Below are positions 49,124 through 58,374 of a DNA stretch of 64,000 bases, one piece after another. The position numbers and the translations under genes are program-made. How positions within the stretch are numbered: the first letter of the stretch is position 1; each line of letters begins with the position of its first letter. Below the pieces are notes generated by a model. The model was not told the origin of the DNA. It ran no database searches and was given only the letters and a program-made list of their open reading frames with translations. Source of the DNA: Betaproteobacteria bacterium Ga0077526 (GTDB lineage: Bacteria > Pseudomonadota > Gammaproteobacteria > Burkholderiales > Ga0077523); assembly GCA_001464765.1 (NCBI GenBank), contig LNDV01000035.1, positions 1 through 64,000 on the forward strand, written 5' to 3'.

Positions 49124-51172
49124 ATGAGAATCGCGGGGATCGACGTCGGTGGCACCTTCACCGATCTGGTGTTGTTCGACGAGACCTCGGGCGAGGTGCG
49201 TATCGCCAAGGTACCCACGACGCCCGAAAATCAGGCGCATGGCGTCCTCGCAGCACTGGAACGTGGCGGACTCGCCCTCCGCGACCTGGACGCCATCATC
49301 CACGGCACGACCGCCACGACCAATGCCCTGCTCGAACGCAAGCTGCCCAAGGTCGGCCTGATCACGACCCGCGGCTTCCGCGACGTCCTCGAACTGGGGC
49401 GTCGCACCCGCCCCTCCCCTTACGGCCTGACCGGCACCTTCGTCCCGCTGGTTCCCCGGGAATTGCGCGCCGAGGCCACCGAGCGCATCGACGCGCGGGG
49501 GGAGGTCGTGGTGCCTCTGGACGAGGCGTCCGTCGACGCGGCTGCGCGCGCGCTCCTGGAGGCCGGCTGCGAATCCGTGGCGATTCACTTCCTGCACAGC
49601 TACCGCAACCCGACGCACGAACTGCGGGCCGCGGAGATCGTCCGGTCGCTCTGGCCCAACGGCTACGTGACCCTGGGGCACGCCATCCTGTCCGAGTACC
49701 GGGAGTACGAGCGCGGCGTCGCGGCTGCCGTGAACGCCGCCGTGCAGCCCGTACTGCATCGCTACCTCGCGAGACTGCGGGAGGGGCTGGCCGCAGGCGG
49801 CTTCGCGCGGGAACTGTTGGTAATGCAGGGCAACGGCGGCACCGCCTCCGCGGCCATCGCCCACGAGTTCGCAGTGAGTTCGGTGATGTCGGGGCCCGCG
49901 TCGGGCGTCATCGCCGCCGCCGTGACGGGTCGCGCGGCAGGCATCGAGCGGCTCATCACTTACGACATGGGCGGCACCTCCAGCGACGTCGCACTCATCG
50001 AAGGCGGGCTGCCGCGGTTGTCGAGCGAACTGGAACTCGAGTACGCGATGCCCATCCACGTGCCGATGGTGGACGTCCACTCCATCGGCGCGGGCGGCGG
50101 TTCCATTGCCTGGATCGACGACGCGGGACTCCTCCAGATCGGTCCGCGCAGTGCCGGTGCCCGGCCCGGGCCCATCTGTTACGGGCGGGGCGGCACCGAG
50201 CCCACCATCACGGACGCCAATCTCCTGCTCGGACGGCTCGATCCGGACCGGCTGCTCGCCGTCGACCGGCGGGTGGGACTGGACGAAGTGCGCGAGGTCA
50301 TCGCGCGGACCCTCGGCTGGCCCCTCGGCATCGACACCGACGCCGCGGCCGGCGCCATCGTCCGCGTGGCCAACGACCGCATGGCCGGCGCGATCCGCAT
50401 GGTGAGCCTCGCGCGCGGCCATGATCCGCGCGATTTCGCCCTCTTCGCCTTCGGCGGCGCAGGGCCGCTGCATGCCTGCGCCCTTGCCCGAGAACTGGGG
50501 ATCCCGCGGGTGCTCATCCCCGCCCGCCCGGGCCTCACCAATGCGCTCGGATGCGCCGTAGCCGACCTTCGCCATGACTACGTGCGCACGGTCAATCTGC
50601 CACTGACGGATCTGCCCGACGGCCTCGTGCGCCGCGTACTCGGCGAGCAGGTGGCGGAGGGGCAGGCCACGCTGGAGCGCGAAGGCGTTGCCGTGGAAAG
50701 CGTGGACACCGTGTTCGAGGCCGACCTCCAGTTCCAGGGCCAGAGCCATCTGCTGACCATCCCGCTCGCGAGTCCGGAAGTCACGACCGCCTGGATCCGC
50801 GAGGCGTTCGAAGCCGCCTATCACCAGCGCTTCGGTGTGGCGCTGCCGGAGATCCGTGCCGTGCTCGTGAACCTCCACTCGGCGGTGATCGGCCGCCGGC
50901 GGCCGCTGCCGCTGGAACTGCTGAGCCCGACGAGCGAGGCGAACACCGTGAGTGCCGCGATCCGCACACGCCGCCCGGTCTGGTTCGACGGTCAATGGCA
51001 CGACACGCCGGTGTACCGTCGCGAAGCTCTGCCGGCACACGCACAGTTCGAGGGGCCCGCCATCGTGGAGCAGCTCGACACCACGATCGTCGTCGATCCG
51101 GGATTCCACGCGCAGCGCGACACCATGGGTAACCTGATCCTGACCTCGACCACTGGAACGTCGGGTGCCTGA
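49124..51172 (+). CDS. hyuA: Hydantoinase/oxoprolinase subunit A
   Basis: The 682-residue protein is a HyuA-type subunit with GIDVGGTFTDLVLFDE at the N-terminus, HGTTATTNALLERK near 60, MGGTSSDVALIEGG near 285 and FGGAGPLHACALARELG near 450, all part of the ATP-dependent ring-opening fold. It should work with a HyuB subunit to open hydantoin, 5-oxoproline or a related ring. The only HyuB in the window lies 5.4 kb downstream, with other genes between them. I take the ATG at 49124; the upstream open frame to 49010 lacks support. Confidence 0.88.
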   Translation: MRIAGIDVGGTFTDLVLFDETSGEVRIAKVPTTPENQAHGVLAALERGGLALRDLDAIIHGTTATTNALLERKLPKVGLITTRGFRDVLELGRRTRPSPYGLTGTFVPLVPRELRAEATERIDARGEVVVPLDEASVDAAARALLEAGCESVAIHFLHSYRNPTHELRAAEIVRSLWPNGYVTLGHAILSEYREYERGVAAAVNAAVQPVLHRYLARLREGLAAGGFARELLVMQGNGGTASAAIAHEFAVSSVMSGPASGVIAAAVTGRAAGIERLITYDMGGTSSDVALIEGGLPRLSSELELEYAMPIHVPMVDVHSIGAGGGSIAWIDDAGLLQIGPRSAGARPGPICYGRGGTEPTITDANLLLGRLDPDRLLAVDRRVGLDEVREVIARTLGWPLGIDTDAAAGAIVRVANDRMAGAIRMVSLARGHDPRDFALFAFGGAGPLHACALARELGIPRVLIPARPGLTNALGCAVADLRHDYVRTVNLPLTDLPDGLVRRVLGEQVAEGQATLEREGVAVESVDTVFEADLQFQGQSHLLTIPLASPEVTTAWIREAFEAAYHQRFGVALPEIRAVLVNLHSAVIGRRRPLPLELLSPTSEANTVSAAIRTRRPVWFDGQWHDTPVYRREALPAHAQFEGPAIVEQLDTTIVVDPGFHAQRDTMGNLILTSTTGTSGA

Positions 51173-51812
51173 AGGCTACGTCGATCTCTACTGCGAGAGG
51201 CTGGCTCCCGGCTGGCTGGGCGAGCCGCTCAATGTGTTCACCAATCTGCTGTTCCTGGTGGCTGCTGTCGTCCTCGCACGATCACTCTCCCGCCAACGGA
51301 CCGCCCGACGCGACGACTGGCTGCTGACGGCGCTGGTTGCCGCGGTGGGCGTCGGCAGCCTGATCTTTCATATGGCCGCGACGAAACCCACGAGCGTGCT
51401 CGACAAGGTGTTCATCGCGATCTTCATCCTGGTGTTCTTCCAGCGCTGGCTGGTGCGCGTGGCGGGCGCAGGCAACGGGCTCGGCGCCGCGGGCGGACTC
51501 GTGTTCGTGATCATCTCCGTGGGCATCGGCAAGGTCGTCCCGCCCGACACCTGGAACGGTTCCGTCCTGTATCTGCCGGCGATCCTGGGACTCGCAGGCG
51601 TTGCGGGCTGGACGGTGCGACTCGGTCGCGACGGCGCGCGGCAGTTCGCACTCGCGCTGGGCGTGTTTCTCGTAGCGGTGACCTTCCGCTCCATCGACCT
51701 CGCGGTGTGCGACAGCTTTCCCTGGGGCACGCACTTCCTGTGGCACAGCCTCAATGCCCTGGTGCTGTTCCTGTGCTGCAAGGGGCTGCGACGCGCCTCC
51801 CTGGGACGGTAG
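51165..51812 (+). CDS. Ceramidase-like (CREST superfamily) membrane protein
   Basis: The 215-residue protein has about seven hydrophobic helices and the conserved residues of the alkaline ceramidase family: DLYCERL with N-terminal Glu/Asp, NVFTNLLFL, SLIFHMAAT and a final HFLWHSLNA, whose His and Asp residues would bind zinc. It may hydrolyse an amide-linked lipid. It starts at a GTG within the end of the hyuA gene (8-base overlap), so the two are coupled. The neighbouring betaine-lipid operon makes a membrane-lipid role plausible. Confidence 0.78.
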   Translation: MPEGYVDLYCERLAPGWLGEPLNVFTNLLFLVAAVVLARSLSRQRTARRDDWLLTALVAAVGVGSLIFHMAATKPTSVLDKVFIAIFILVFFQRWLVRVAGAGNGLGAAGGLVFVIISVGIGKVVPPDTWNGSVLYLPAILGLAGVAGWTVRLGRDGARQFALALGVFLVAVTFRSIDLAVCDSFPWGTHFLWHSLNALVLFLCCKGLRRASLGR

Positions 51813-51992
51813 GCGCTACCGGTCCCGGCCTAGGGGACGCGCGGAAGACAGGCGGGCTACGCCTCGCCAATAGTTGACAAATCGATAGGTTTCATGCGAC
51901 ACAAGAGCAACATAAAAGGCGGGTAGCCGATGGTTCCTGCCGGGATCGCCCGGCGTGTGGGTGGCTGCCACAAACAACAGGAGACCCTTGCC

Positions 51993-52775
51993 ATGCTGAT
52001 TCGATTTGCCGTCGCCGGCCTCTGTGCCGGACTTGTCCTCGATGCCTCCGCCGCTTCCGTCAGCGTGTCGGTCCGCGGAAGCGATGCCATCTTTCTCGCG
52101 GGCCGCACCGACCTCACCATTCCCCCGGCCAACGAAGCGTGGACCGGCCCCGGGGATTTCCTGGCCCGGCACTCCGGCCCGACCCCCGAGGAAATCCGGG
52201 AAACCCTGCCTCCGGTCGTTCTGGTCACAGGCGGGGATGTGATTCGTGTCGCCGATCCCGCAGTGGGCGGCGTGAGTTTCTTCAACGGGCTCGGTGCCCC
52301 GCTCTTCGGCCCGGGCGGCAACGGTCCGGCGGGCAGCAGCCTGTCGAGCCTCGGCGGCATCAGCGGATACCTCGGGCCGCAGGGTCCCCTCACCGGCGTG
52401 TTCCTGACCGATGCGGTCCCGGACGGCTCCACCGCGGCCCCCGCCACGCTCGACTTCCGGCCCACTGGGCTCGGCATCGAGTTCGCCTCGCTGTCACCGC
52501 TGCTCGGACAGGTCTTCTACATCGGGGACGGTGTCACGTCGGGCGGTGACTTCCAGGAGTTCGTCGCGCCCGCCGGAGCCACCCGGCTGTTCCTGGGCAT
52601 CCCGGACGGATTCGGATTTGGCGGCGTGCCCGGCGCGTACGACGACAACGATGGCGCATACCGCGTGACCATCGGCGTCAATCAGATCCCGGTGCCCGAA
52701 CCCGACGCCCTCGCGCTGGTGGCGGTCGCCGCCATCGCTGGAGTCGGCCTGACTGGTCGGCGCCGCTCGCGCTGA
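51993..52775 (+). CDS. PEP-CTERM protein
   Basis: The 260-residue exported protein has a signal peptide (MLIRFAVAGLCAGLVLDASA), a Gly/Pro-rich beta region with a galactose-binding-like pattern (FLGIPDGFGFGGVPGAYDDND) near residues 200-220, and the tail VPEPDALALVAVAAIAGVG then TGRRRSR. The FLGIPDGFGFGG segment recurs in many PEP-CTERM proteins. AGGAGA precedes the ATG. It converges with a second PEP-CTERM gene over a strong hairpin. Confidence 0.88.
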   Translation: MLIRFAVAGLCAGLVLDASAASVSVSVRGSDAIFLAGRTDLTIPPANEAWTGPGDFLARHSGPTPEEIRETLPPVVLVTGGDVIRVADPAVGGVSFFNGLGAPLFGPGGNGPAGSSLSSLGGISGYLGPQGPLTGVFLTDAVPDGSTAAPATLDFRPTGLGIEFASLSPLLGQVFYIGDGVTSGGDFQEFVAPAGATRLFLGIPDGFGFGGVPGAYDDNDGAYRVTIGVNQIPVPEPDALALVAVAAIAGVGLTGRRRSR

Positions 52776-52808
52776 TCCGCAGTCCTCGCGCGGGGCACAA
52801 CTCGAACG

Positions 52809-52841
52809 GGGAGGCGCGAGCGATCCAGGCTCGCGCCTCCC
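52809..52841. terminator. Bidirectional 13-bp hairpin between two convergent PEP-CTERM genes
   Basis: GGGAGGCGCGAGC pairs perfectly with GCTCGCGCCTCCC around a seven-base loop. It lies between the two stops and probably terminates both transcripts. Confidence 0.7.
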
Positions 52842-52854
52842 TTCACGCTGAGAC

Positions 52855-54288
52855 TCAGCGCGCCGAATGGCGGCGCCGCACCACGCCCCCTACCACTGCC
52901 AGACCAGCCAGCAGCAGGCCGTAGGTCCCCGGTTCCGGGATCGGCGCCGTGTAACCGGCCAGATCCTGAGCGCTCACCTTGTAGGCGTGCAGCACGCCCG
53001 GCAGCAACTTGTAGCTGCCATCGACCGGCACTTCCGAGGCCGCGCCGGTACACCCCGTGACAGCGCCCAGCGGACACTGGATCGACGTCGCGAACGGGTC
53101 CGCATCGCTGAACCGGAAGTAGACGTCGAACTGCTCCCCGCCGGCGTTCTGGGTCACGCTGTAGTCGTTGTCCGTGCCCGCGAGCAGCAGGTAGCTGCCG
53201 TCGGCGAGACGCGGGCCGATGGCGAGGCCTTCCCATTTCTCGGGTGACTTGCCGCCCAGCGCCGCGAGAGTGTCGGCATCCAGGTCGAGGAACTTCGACA
53301 CCTTCGTCACGGCGTCGTAGCCCTGCGGCATCGTGGTTCCCGACACCGGCAAGGCCACACCCGTCACGTCATCGGCCTGCGTGATGTCGACCAGGTAAAC
53401 GGACTTGTCGGCCGTGGCTAGCACCGCACCCACACCGACGCCCCGGTTGTTGCGCTCCAGCACCAGGAACTGGGTGTCGTTCAGCGCCACAATCCCGGAC
53501 GTGCCCTGTCCCTGCCCGGTGCGGACCATCTGGTAGGCGTACTGCGCAACGGCTTCGCCGGTGTTCGTATCGAACTTCACGATGCGCGAGAACGAACCCG
53601 ACTGCGCCGCGCCGCCTTCCTCGAGAGTGGGGCTCTGCAGCATCGCGAACGCGTAGTTGCCGTCCGGCGTGATCGCGAGGCCTTCGAGACCGCGATTGTT
53701 CCGCTTGCCCGCATCGTTGCCCGCGTCGCCCCCGAAGTTCGGCGTGCCCGTAGCTGCATTGCGGGGGACGATGTTCGGCGGCGTGGTGAACATCCGGATC
53801 AGCTGGCCGCTGCGATCGAATTCGTAGAGGGACGGACCGTACTCGTCGGAGACGAGGAAATGGCCGTTCTTCGGGTTCACGACGAAGCCCTCGGGATCGA
53901 AGGCGAGCCCGAGCACGTTGGAAGGATTGGGCGCGATCCCATTCAAGGTGTTGGCACCGCTTGCGAACTTGACGGTCTGCGTGATCCGGAAGTTGGAGAT
54001 CGCACCGGTGGTCGGATCGATATCCAGGGCGAACTTCTGCACGCGCGTGTCGTACGACAGCGTACCGCCGCCAGGGCCGCGGTCGGACAGACCCCACCAC
54101 TCGTTGCGGTTCGGGTCGTAGTAGATGTCCGAGAAGAACCCGACGCGACCGTCGTTGACCGAGGTACCACCGCTCAGATCGAGCAATTCGCCCGGGATGG
54201 CGATGCCGTTTACGAAGGACGGCGCGGCGTGGGCGGCGGAAATGCAGAGAGCGCCGCACAAGGCGGCGACAAGGGGATGCAGACGCAT
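52855..54288 (-). CDS. Esterase-like (phytase-like) PEP-CTERM protein
   Basis: The 477-residue exported protein has a signal peptide (HPLVAALCGALCISAAHAAP) and an esterase-like-activity-of-phytase domain. That domain is a beta-propeller with GFFSDIYYDPNRNEWWGLSDRG-type and DPEGFVVNPKNGHFLVSDEY blocks. The tail is PEP-CTERM (IPEPGTYGLLLAGLAVVGG then RRRHSAR). Such proteins are suspected phosphoesterases at the surface. The ATG at 54288 follows CAGGAGAACC; the open frame runs far upstream but overlaps the btaB gene region without support. Confidence 0.87.
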   Translation of the reverse strand: MRLHPLVAALCGALCISAAHAAPSFVNGIAIPGELLDLSGGTSVNDGRVGFFSDIYYDPNRNEWWGLSDRGPGGGTLSYDTRVQKFALDIDPTTGAISNFRITQTVKFASGANTLNGIAPNPSNVLGLAFDPEGFVVNPKNGHFLVSDEYGPSLYEFDRSGQLIRMFTTPPNIVPRNAATGTPNFGGDAGNDAGKRNNRGLEGLAITPDGNYAFAMLQSPTLEEGGAAQSGSFSRIVKFDTNTGEAVAQYAYQMVRTGQGQGTSGIVALNDTQFLVLERNNRGVGVGAVLATADKSVYLVDITQADDVTGVALPVSGTTMPQGYDAVTKVSKFLDLDADTLAALGGKSPEKWEGLAIGPRLADGSYLLLAGTDNDYSVTQNAGGEQFDVYFRFSDADPFATSIQCPLGAVTGCTGAASEVPVDGSYKLLPGVLHAYKVSAQDLAGYTAPIPEPGTYGLLLAGLAVVGGVVRRRHSAR

Positions 54289-54452
54289 GAGGTTCTCCTG
54301 GAGTGTTTTGTTCGCGGGGTGCTGGCGACCCATCCGACCCCGTCGATAGGAAGGTAGTGCGGGCGCGTTTCCGTCGGATGACAGGGGGAAGATCCGAAAG
54401 AACTGCCCCGACCGATCGAGAGCGGCAGGCGCGGCGCAGCGGCGATCGACCC

Positions 54453-55196
54453 TCAGGTGGGATGGAGGTAGCGCGTCGGCAGCGGCTTGCGGCCGAGGAA
54501 CACGAAGTAAGGCACCCTTGCGAAGGGCAGCCCCGGCACCGAACCCAGGCGTTCCAGAACGGTACCCGGCTCGAATCGGCGCGTGAGGAGCGGCAGGACA
54601 TCGGGATTGAGACGCACCCCGTCGCGATCGAACCACGCCGGCCAGAAGCTCCGTGTGAGCGGACCGTGACGCTCGAGCCCGGTCGGCGGCACGCGGCGGG
54701 ACACGTAGAAGTCCGTGACGGAGATGACACCGCCTGGCTTCAGCATGGTGAACGCGTTCTCCAGGGCGGCGTGCCAGTCCGGCATCATCGACAGCGAGTA
54801 GGAGAACACCACGGTGTCGACCGCAGCGGGCGGCCGGAACGCGGCCGCGTCCGCTTCCACGACGGTCACGTTGGGGCGGTCGGCGACGCGGCGTCTTGCC
54901 ACGTCGAGCAGGGGCCGGCAAAGATCGACGAGGTAGATGCGCTCACATCGCCGTGAACGCTCGCCCAGCCGGTCCGGCAGGGAACCCGTGCCTGCGCCGA
55001 GTTCCACGAGCACAGACCCCGCTTTCGGCTCCAGCAGCGCCGCCAGCGGCCGGCGACCGTGCAGCAGGGACTCCCGCGTGGCGTCGTAGCGGTCGGCCTG
55101 CGGGGCATAGAAGCCTTCGAGACGCTCGGCAAGCCCGCCGCGCGTCGGCTGCCCGAGGAGCATGCGCCAGAGGATGCGCGGTTCGGTGAGGATCAT
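54453..55196 (-). CDS. btaB: BtaB-like methyltransferase for betaine lipid synthesis
   Basis: The 247-residue SAM-dependent methyltransferase has VELGAGTGSLPDRLG near 65-80, IYLVDLCRPLLDVARRR, VEADAAAF and FSYSLSMMPDW, matching BtaB, which adds three methyl groups to the amino head group made by BtaA to give diacylglyceryl-trimethylhomoserine (DGTS). Its ATG overlaps the stop of btaA (ATGA), giving a coupled two-gene operon, which is the main reason for choosing BtaB over another methyltransferase. Confidence 0.82.
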   Translation of the reverse strand: MILTEPRILWRMLLGQPTRGGLAERLEGFYAPQADRYDATRESLLHGRRPLAALLEPKAGSVLVELGAGTGSLPDRLGERSRRCERIYLVDLCRPLLDVARRRVADRPNVTVVEADAAAFRPPAAVDTVVFSYSLSMMPDWHAALENAFTMLKPGGVISVTDFYVSRRVPPTGLERHGPLTRSFWPAWFDRDGVRLNPDVLPLLTRRFEPGTVLERLGSVPGLPFARVPYFVFLGRKPLPTRYLHPT

Positions 55197-56440
55197 GCCG
55201 GGAGGTCCGCGATGTGGAAGCCGGCGTAGGTGTGCACGCGATCCCGGCGGGTGAGTTCGCGCCCGAGCTCGCCGTGAAACACCAGATGATCGCGGAGCGG
55301 CTTGCGCACGCCGCGTCTGTCGACGGGAATCTCCTCCAGATAGCGCGGGCGCCGGTGGGCGCTGCGGAAGATCGCCCGGGCGCCCGTCGCGGCGCGCTCG
55401 AAGATCCAGTGCCATTCCTCCGCCAGCCGTTCCGGATGGTGCCCCGCCATCCAGTCGAGATGGTCCAGCAGGACGAACCGGGTGATCGGGGCGTCCGACG
55501 TCTGCAGGTGCTCCGTGACCGTGCAGGTCCGCGGGTGAACACGATCCACCAGTCCGCCCTTCAGCTGCTCGAACCCGGCGCGCGTCAGGTACTCGGGGCA
55601 GGCCTCGGGCAGATACCGCCCGCGCAGATAGACATGCCAGAAGTAGTTCTCCCGGAGCAGGAACTTCCGCGCGACGTAGTCGATGGATTCGCGAATGTAG
55701 CCCGCCACGCCCTCGGGATGCTGCGCCTCGACCTCGCGGCGCTGGGGATGGGGCACACCCAGCATTGAAAGGGTGATCTGCCGGGACATGAGCCAGTTCG
55801 ACACGGGGCCGAACAGCCGGGGACGCACCCGGGACTGGTAGATGAGCGCCTGCGCCTCCAGGCTGTCGGCCGAGCACATCGCGTCGACGGCATCCCCCAG
55901 TTCCGGCCGGAGCGTCAGCATCGCCCGAAAGCCCCGCGCCACCAGCCCCGACAGCCCGTGGTAGTAGAAGCTGCCCTGCCGGTCCGTCGCGAACCAGTGC
56001 AGTCGGCCATCCCACCAGGTGCGTGCGAACCGGGACAGCTCGGCGCGAAGAGTGTCGCGGTACAGCTCGGGAAAACGGTCGTGGCAGCCTTCGCCGAAGA
56101 GCCGGCGGAAGTCGTCGAACGCCAGACGCCGAATCCCCGCCATCTTGAGTTCGAGCAGCGCGGTCTGACGCGGGTTGGCGTCGACCGCGTGAACGGCAGC
56201 AGGGCCGCACAGGGCATAGTCGAGCGCGTTGCAGCCGGCGCTGGTGATGACGAGCACCGTGTCATCAGGCCCGAGCTCGAGCGCGGCCCTGTCCACAGCC
56301 GGGTCTTCCCAGCAGGTGTTGTACACGAGCGAGCGCCCGTACAGCGCACCGAACACGCGCTGGTCGAAACGGTCGATGAGCGATGCCTTCCGGGCGGGAA
56401 TCGCGATCGATGGGGCGAGCGCAGCAGAGGAAGAGGTCAT
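55193..56440 (-). CDS. btaA: BtaA-like S-adenosylmethionine:diacylglycerol 3-amino-3-carboxypropyl transferase
   Basis: The 415-residue DUF3419-family protein matches BtaA, which moves the 3-amino-3-carboxypropyl group of SAM onto diacylglycerol, the first step to the phosphorus-free lipid DGTS. Features are VYNTCWEDPAVDRAAL near 40-55, VLVITSAGCNALDYAL near 63-78, DANPRQTALLELK and the C-terminal RFVLLDHLDWM. The ATG at 56440 is used; the upstream open frame overlaps the divergent hyuB region. DGTS synthesis is often induced by phosphate starvation, but I see no clear Pho box. Confidence 0.87.
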   Translation of the reverse strand: MTSSSAALAPSIAIPARKASLIDRFDQRVFGALYGRSLVYNTCWEDPAVDRAALELGPDDTVLVITSAGCNALDYALCGPAAVHAVDANPRQTALLELKMAGIRRLAFDDFRRLFGEGCHDRFPELYRDTLRAELSRFARTWWDGRLHWFATDRQGSFYYHGLSGLVARGFRAMLTLRPELGDAVDAMCSADSLEAQALIYQSRVRPRLFGPVSNWLMSRQITLSMLGVPHPQRREVEAQHPEGVAGYIRESIDYVARKFLLRENYFWHVYLRGRYLPEACPEYLTRAGFEQLKGGLVDRVHPRTCTVTEHLQTSDAPITRFVLLDHLDWMAGHHPERLAEEWHWIFERAATGARAIFRSAHRRPRYLEEIPVDRRGVRKPLRDHLVFHGELGRELTRRDRVHTYAGFHIADLPA

Positions 56441-56567
56441 GGCGGCCTCGGGAACGGGACGCCGGAAAGGTAAGATGCCGACGTGACAACGCGATGAATC
56501 CGAAACCCGTGCTCTGCCCGGTTTGCGGCGCCACCGCGTTCCCGACCAGCCAGCCGGACGCGACACC

Positions 56568-58310
56568 TTGCCCAACCTCGACCCGATCACCCTCTCCGTC
56601 ATCCAGAGCGGCCTGCAGCAGGTCTGCAACGAGATGGACCTCGCCTTCGTCCGCTCGGCGTTCAGCCCCGTCATCTCCGAGGCGCTGGACCGCTCCGACG
56701 GCATCTACCACCGGGAGTCCGGCGCGCTGATCGCTCAGGGCGATCTGGGCCTGCCGGTGTTCGTGGGCACGATGCAGTATTCCACGCAGGCCGTGATCGA
56801 ACGCGCGCGGGACCTTGCCCCGGGCGACGTGTACATCGTCAACGACCCGTATCTCGGCGGCACGCACCTCATGGACGTGAAGTTCGTGAAGCCGTTCTTC
56901 TATCGCGGGGAACTGTGGTGCTGGCTCGCCAACACGGGCCACTGGCCCGACACCGGCGGCATGGTGCCCGGCGGGTTCTCGGCCAACGCCACCGAGGTCG
57001 AGCAGGAAGGCCTGCGCCTGCCGCCCGTGAAGCTCTTCAAGCGCGGCGCGCTCGACCAGGAAATTCTCTCGATCATCCTGTCGAACATCCGCCTCGCCGA
57101 CCAGCGCATCGGCGACATCGAGGCGCAGGCTGCCGCACTGTCGGTGGGAGAGAAGCGGCTCACCGCCCTCCTCGACCGCTATGGCGCGGACGTCGTCGAC
57201 GGCGCCATCACGGAACTCGAGCAGCGCGCGTCGCGGCAGATGCGCGCGCGCATCGCCACCATTCCGGACGGCGTCTACCACGGCGAGGCGTGGGTGGATT
57301 CCGACGGCGTCGTGGATCAGCCGCTGCGCATCGCCATGGCCGTGACCAAGCAGGGCGAGACTCTCTCCTTCGACATGACCGGCTCCAGCCCGCCCTGCCG
57401 CGGCCCGATGAACAGCGTGATCGCCACCACGCGTTCGTCCATCTATCTCGCGGTGAAGCACATCTTTCCGGAGGTGCCGATCAATGCCGGCACCTTCGAA
57501 CCGCTGCGCATCACCGATCCGGAAGGGACTTTCCTCTACGCGCGCTATCCGCGCCCGGTGTCCGGCTGCGCGGCCGAGGTAAGCCAGCGCATCGCCGAGG
57601 CCGTGTTCGATGCCCTCGTGCAGGCCATGCCTGACCGGCTGTTCGCCGCGCCCGCCGGCACCTCCGGCAACTTCGCGCTCGGCGGCAACGATCCGCTCAC
57701 CGGGCGCCCGTACGTGATGTACGTGATCTCCGGGGGCGGCTATGGCGGTTCCCCGCAGGGCGACGGCATCTCCAACGGCTGTTCCACCATCGGCATCTCC
57801 AAGACGACGCCGATCGAGATCATGGAACAGCGCTATCCGGTGCTCTTCGAGCAGTTCGCCCTGCACGAGGGCTCCGGCGGTGCGGGCGAGCATCGCGGCG
57901 GCTTCGGCGTCACGTACTCGGTCCGGCTTCGGCGAGGCGAGGCGCGCGCCTCGATGGTCATGGACCACGGCCGCTTCGGTCCTCGCGGCGCGCTCGGCGG
58001 CGACGACGGCGGCATGAACCGTGTGCATGTGCGCGTAGGCGACGCCGACTACACGCCGCCGCACCTGTCGAAGGACCAGGACATCGCGCTGCGTCCGGGT
58101 GACGTCGTCACAGTGTCGACGCCGGGCGGTGGCGGGTACGGCGATCCGCTTCGGCGCGACCCGATCAGCGTCGCCCGCGACGTCCAGCGCGGCTACTACA
58201 CCGAAGCCGACGCACGTGAGCGCTTCCGTGTCGTTCTGGCCCCGGACGGCACGCTGGACCAGACCGCGACCGAAGCGCTCCGTACCGCCGGCGTCCCCGT
58301 TGCAGGGTGA
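56568..58310 (+). CDS. hyuB: Hydantoinase/oxoprolinase subunit B
   Basis: The 580-residue protein is a HyuB-type subunit: LDPITLSVIQSGLQ at the start, DVYIVNDPYLGGTHLMDV near 90-107, GGMVPGGFSANATE near 135, GGYGGSPQGDG, and the C-terminal GDVVTVSTPGGGGYGDP. It partners HyuA in ATP-dependent cleavage of a cyclic imide or lactam. The TTG at 56568 places the start next to LDPIT as in the family; no good ATG exists in frame. Divergent from btaA. The hyuA gene is 5.4 kb upstream on the same strand. Confidence 0.85.
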   Translation: MPNLDPITLSVIQSGLQQVCNEMDLAFVRSAFSPVISEALDRSDGIYHRESGALIAQGDLGLPVFVGTMQYSTQAVIERARDLAPGDVYIVNDPYLGGTHLMDVKFVKPFFYRGELWCWLANTGHWPDTGGMVPGGFSANATEVEQEGLRLPPVKLFKRGALDQEILSIILSNIRLADQRIGDIEAQAAALSVGEKRLTALLDRYGADVVDGAITELEQRASRQMRARIATIPDGVYHGEAWVDSDGVVDQPLRIAMAVTKQGETLSFDMTGSSPPCRGPMNSVIATTRSSIYLAVKHIFPEVPINAGTFEPLRITDPEGTFLYARYPRPVSGCAAEVSQRIAEAVFDALVQAMPDRLFAAPAGTSGNFALGGNDPLTGRPYVMYVISGGGYGGSPQGDGISNGCSTIGISKTTPIEIMEQRYPVLFEQFALHEGSGGAGEHRGGFGVTYSVRLRRGEARASMVMDHGRFGPRGALGGDDGGMNRVHVRVGDADYTPPHLSKDQDIALRPGDVVTVSTPGGGGYGDPLRRDPISVARDVQRGYYTEADARERFRVVLAPDGTLDQTATEALRTAGVPVAG

Positions 58311-58374
58311 CTCCCGCAGGCACACAATCGACAGGATCGATGCAATCGCACCGGATATTCACCAGGAGAGAGCC

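Noticed and set aside
51874..51902. TTGACA upstream of the PEP-CTERM gene at 51993 as a -35 box
   Set aside because: No acceptable -10 box lies at a suitable distance.
52855..54921. A 688-residue version of the phytase-like PEP-CTERM protein
   Set aside because: The extra N-terminus covers the btaB gene in another frame; the ATG at 54288 has a ribosome-binding site and begins a signal peptide.
56494..56730. A short frame beginning MNPKPVLCPVCGATAFP just before hyuB, resembling a zinc ribbon
   Set aside because: Only one CxxC is clear and the frame soon runs into hyuB in the wrong phase. It could be a leader peptide or remnant but cannot be supported.
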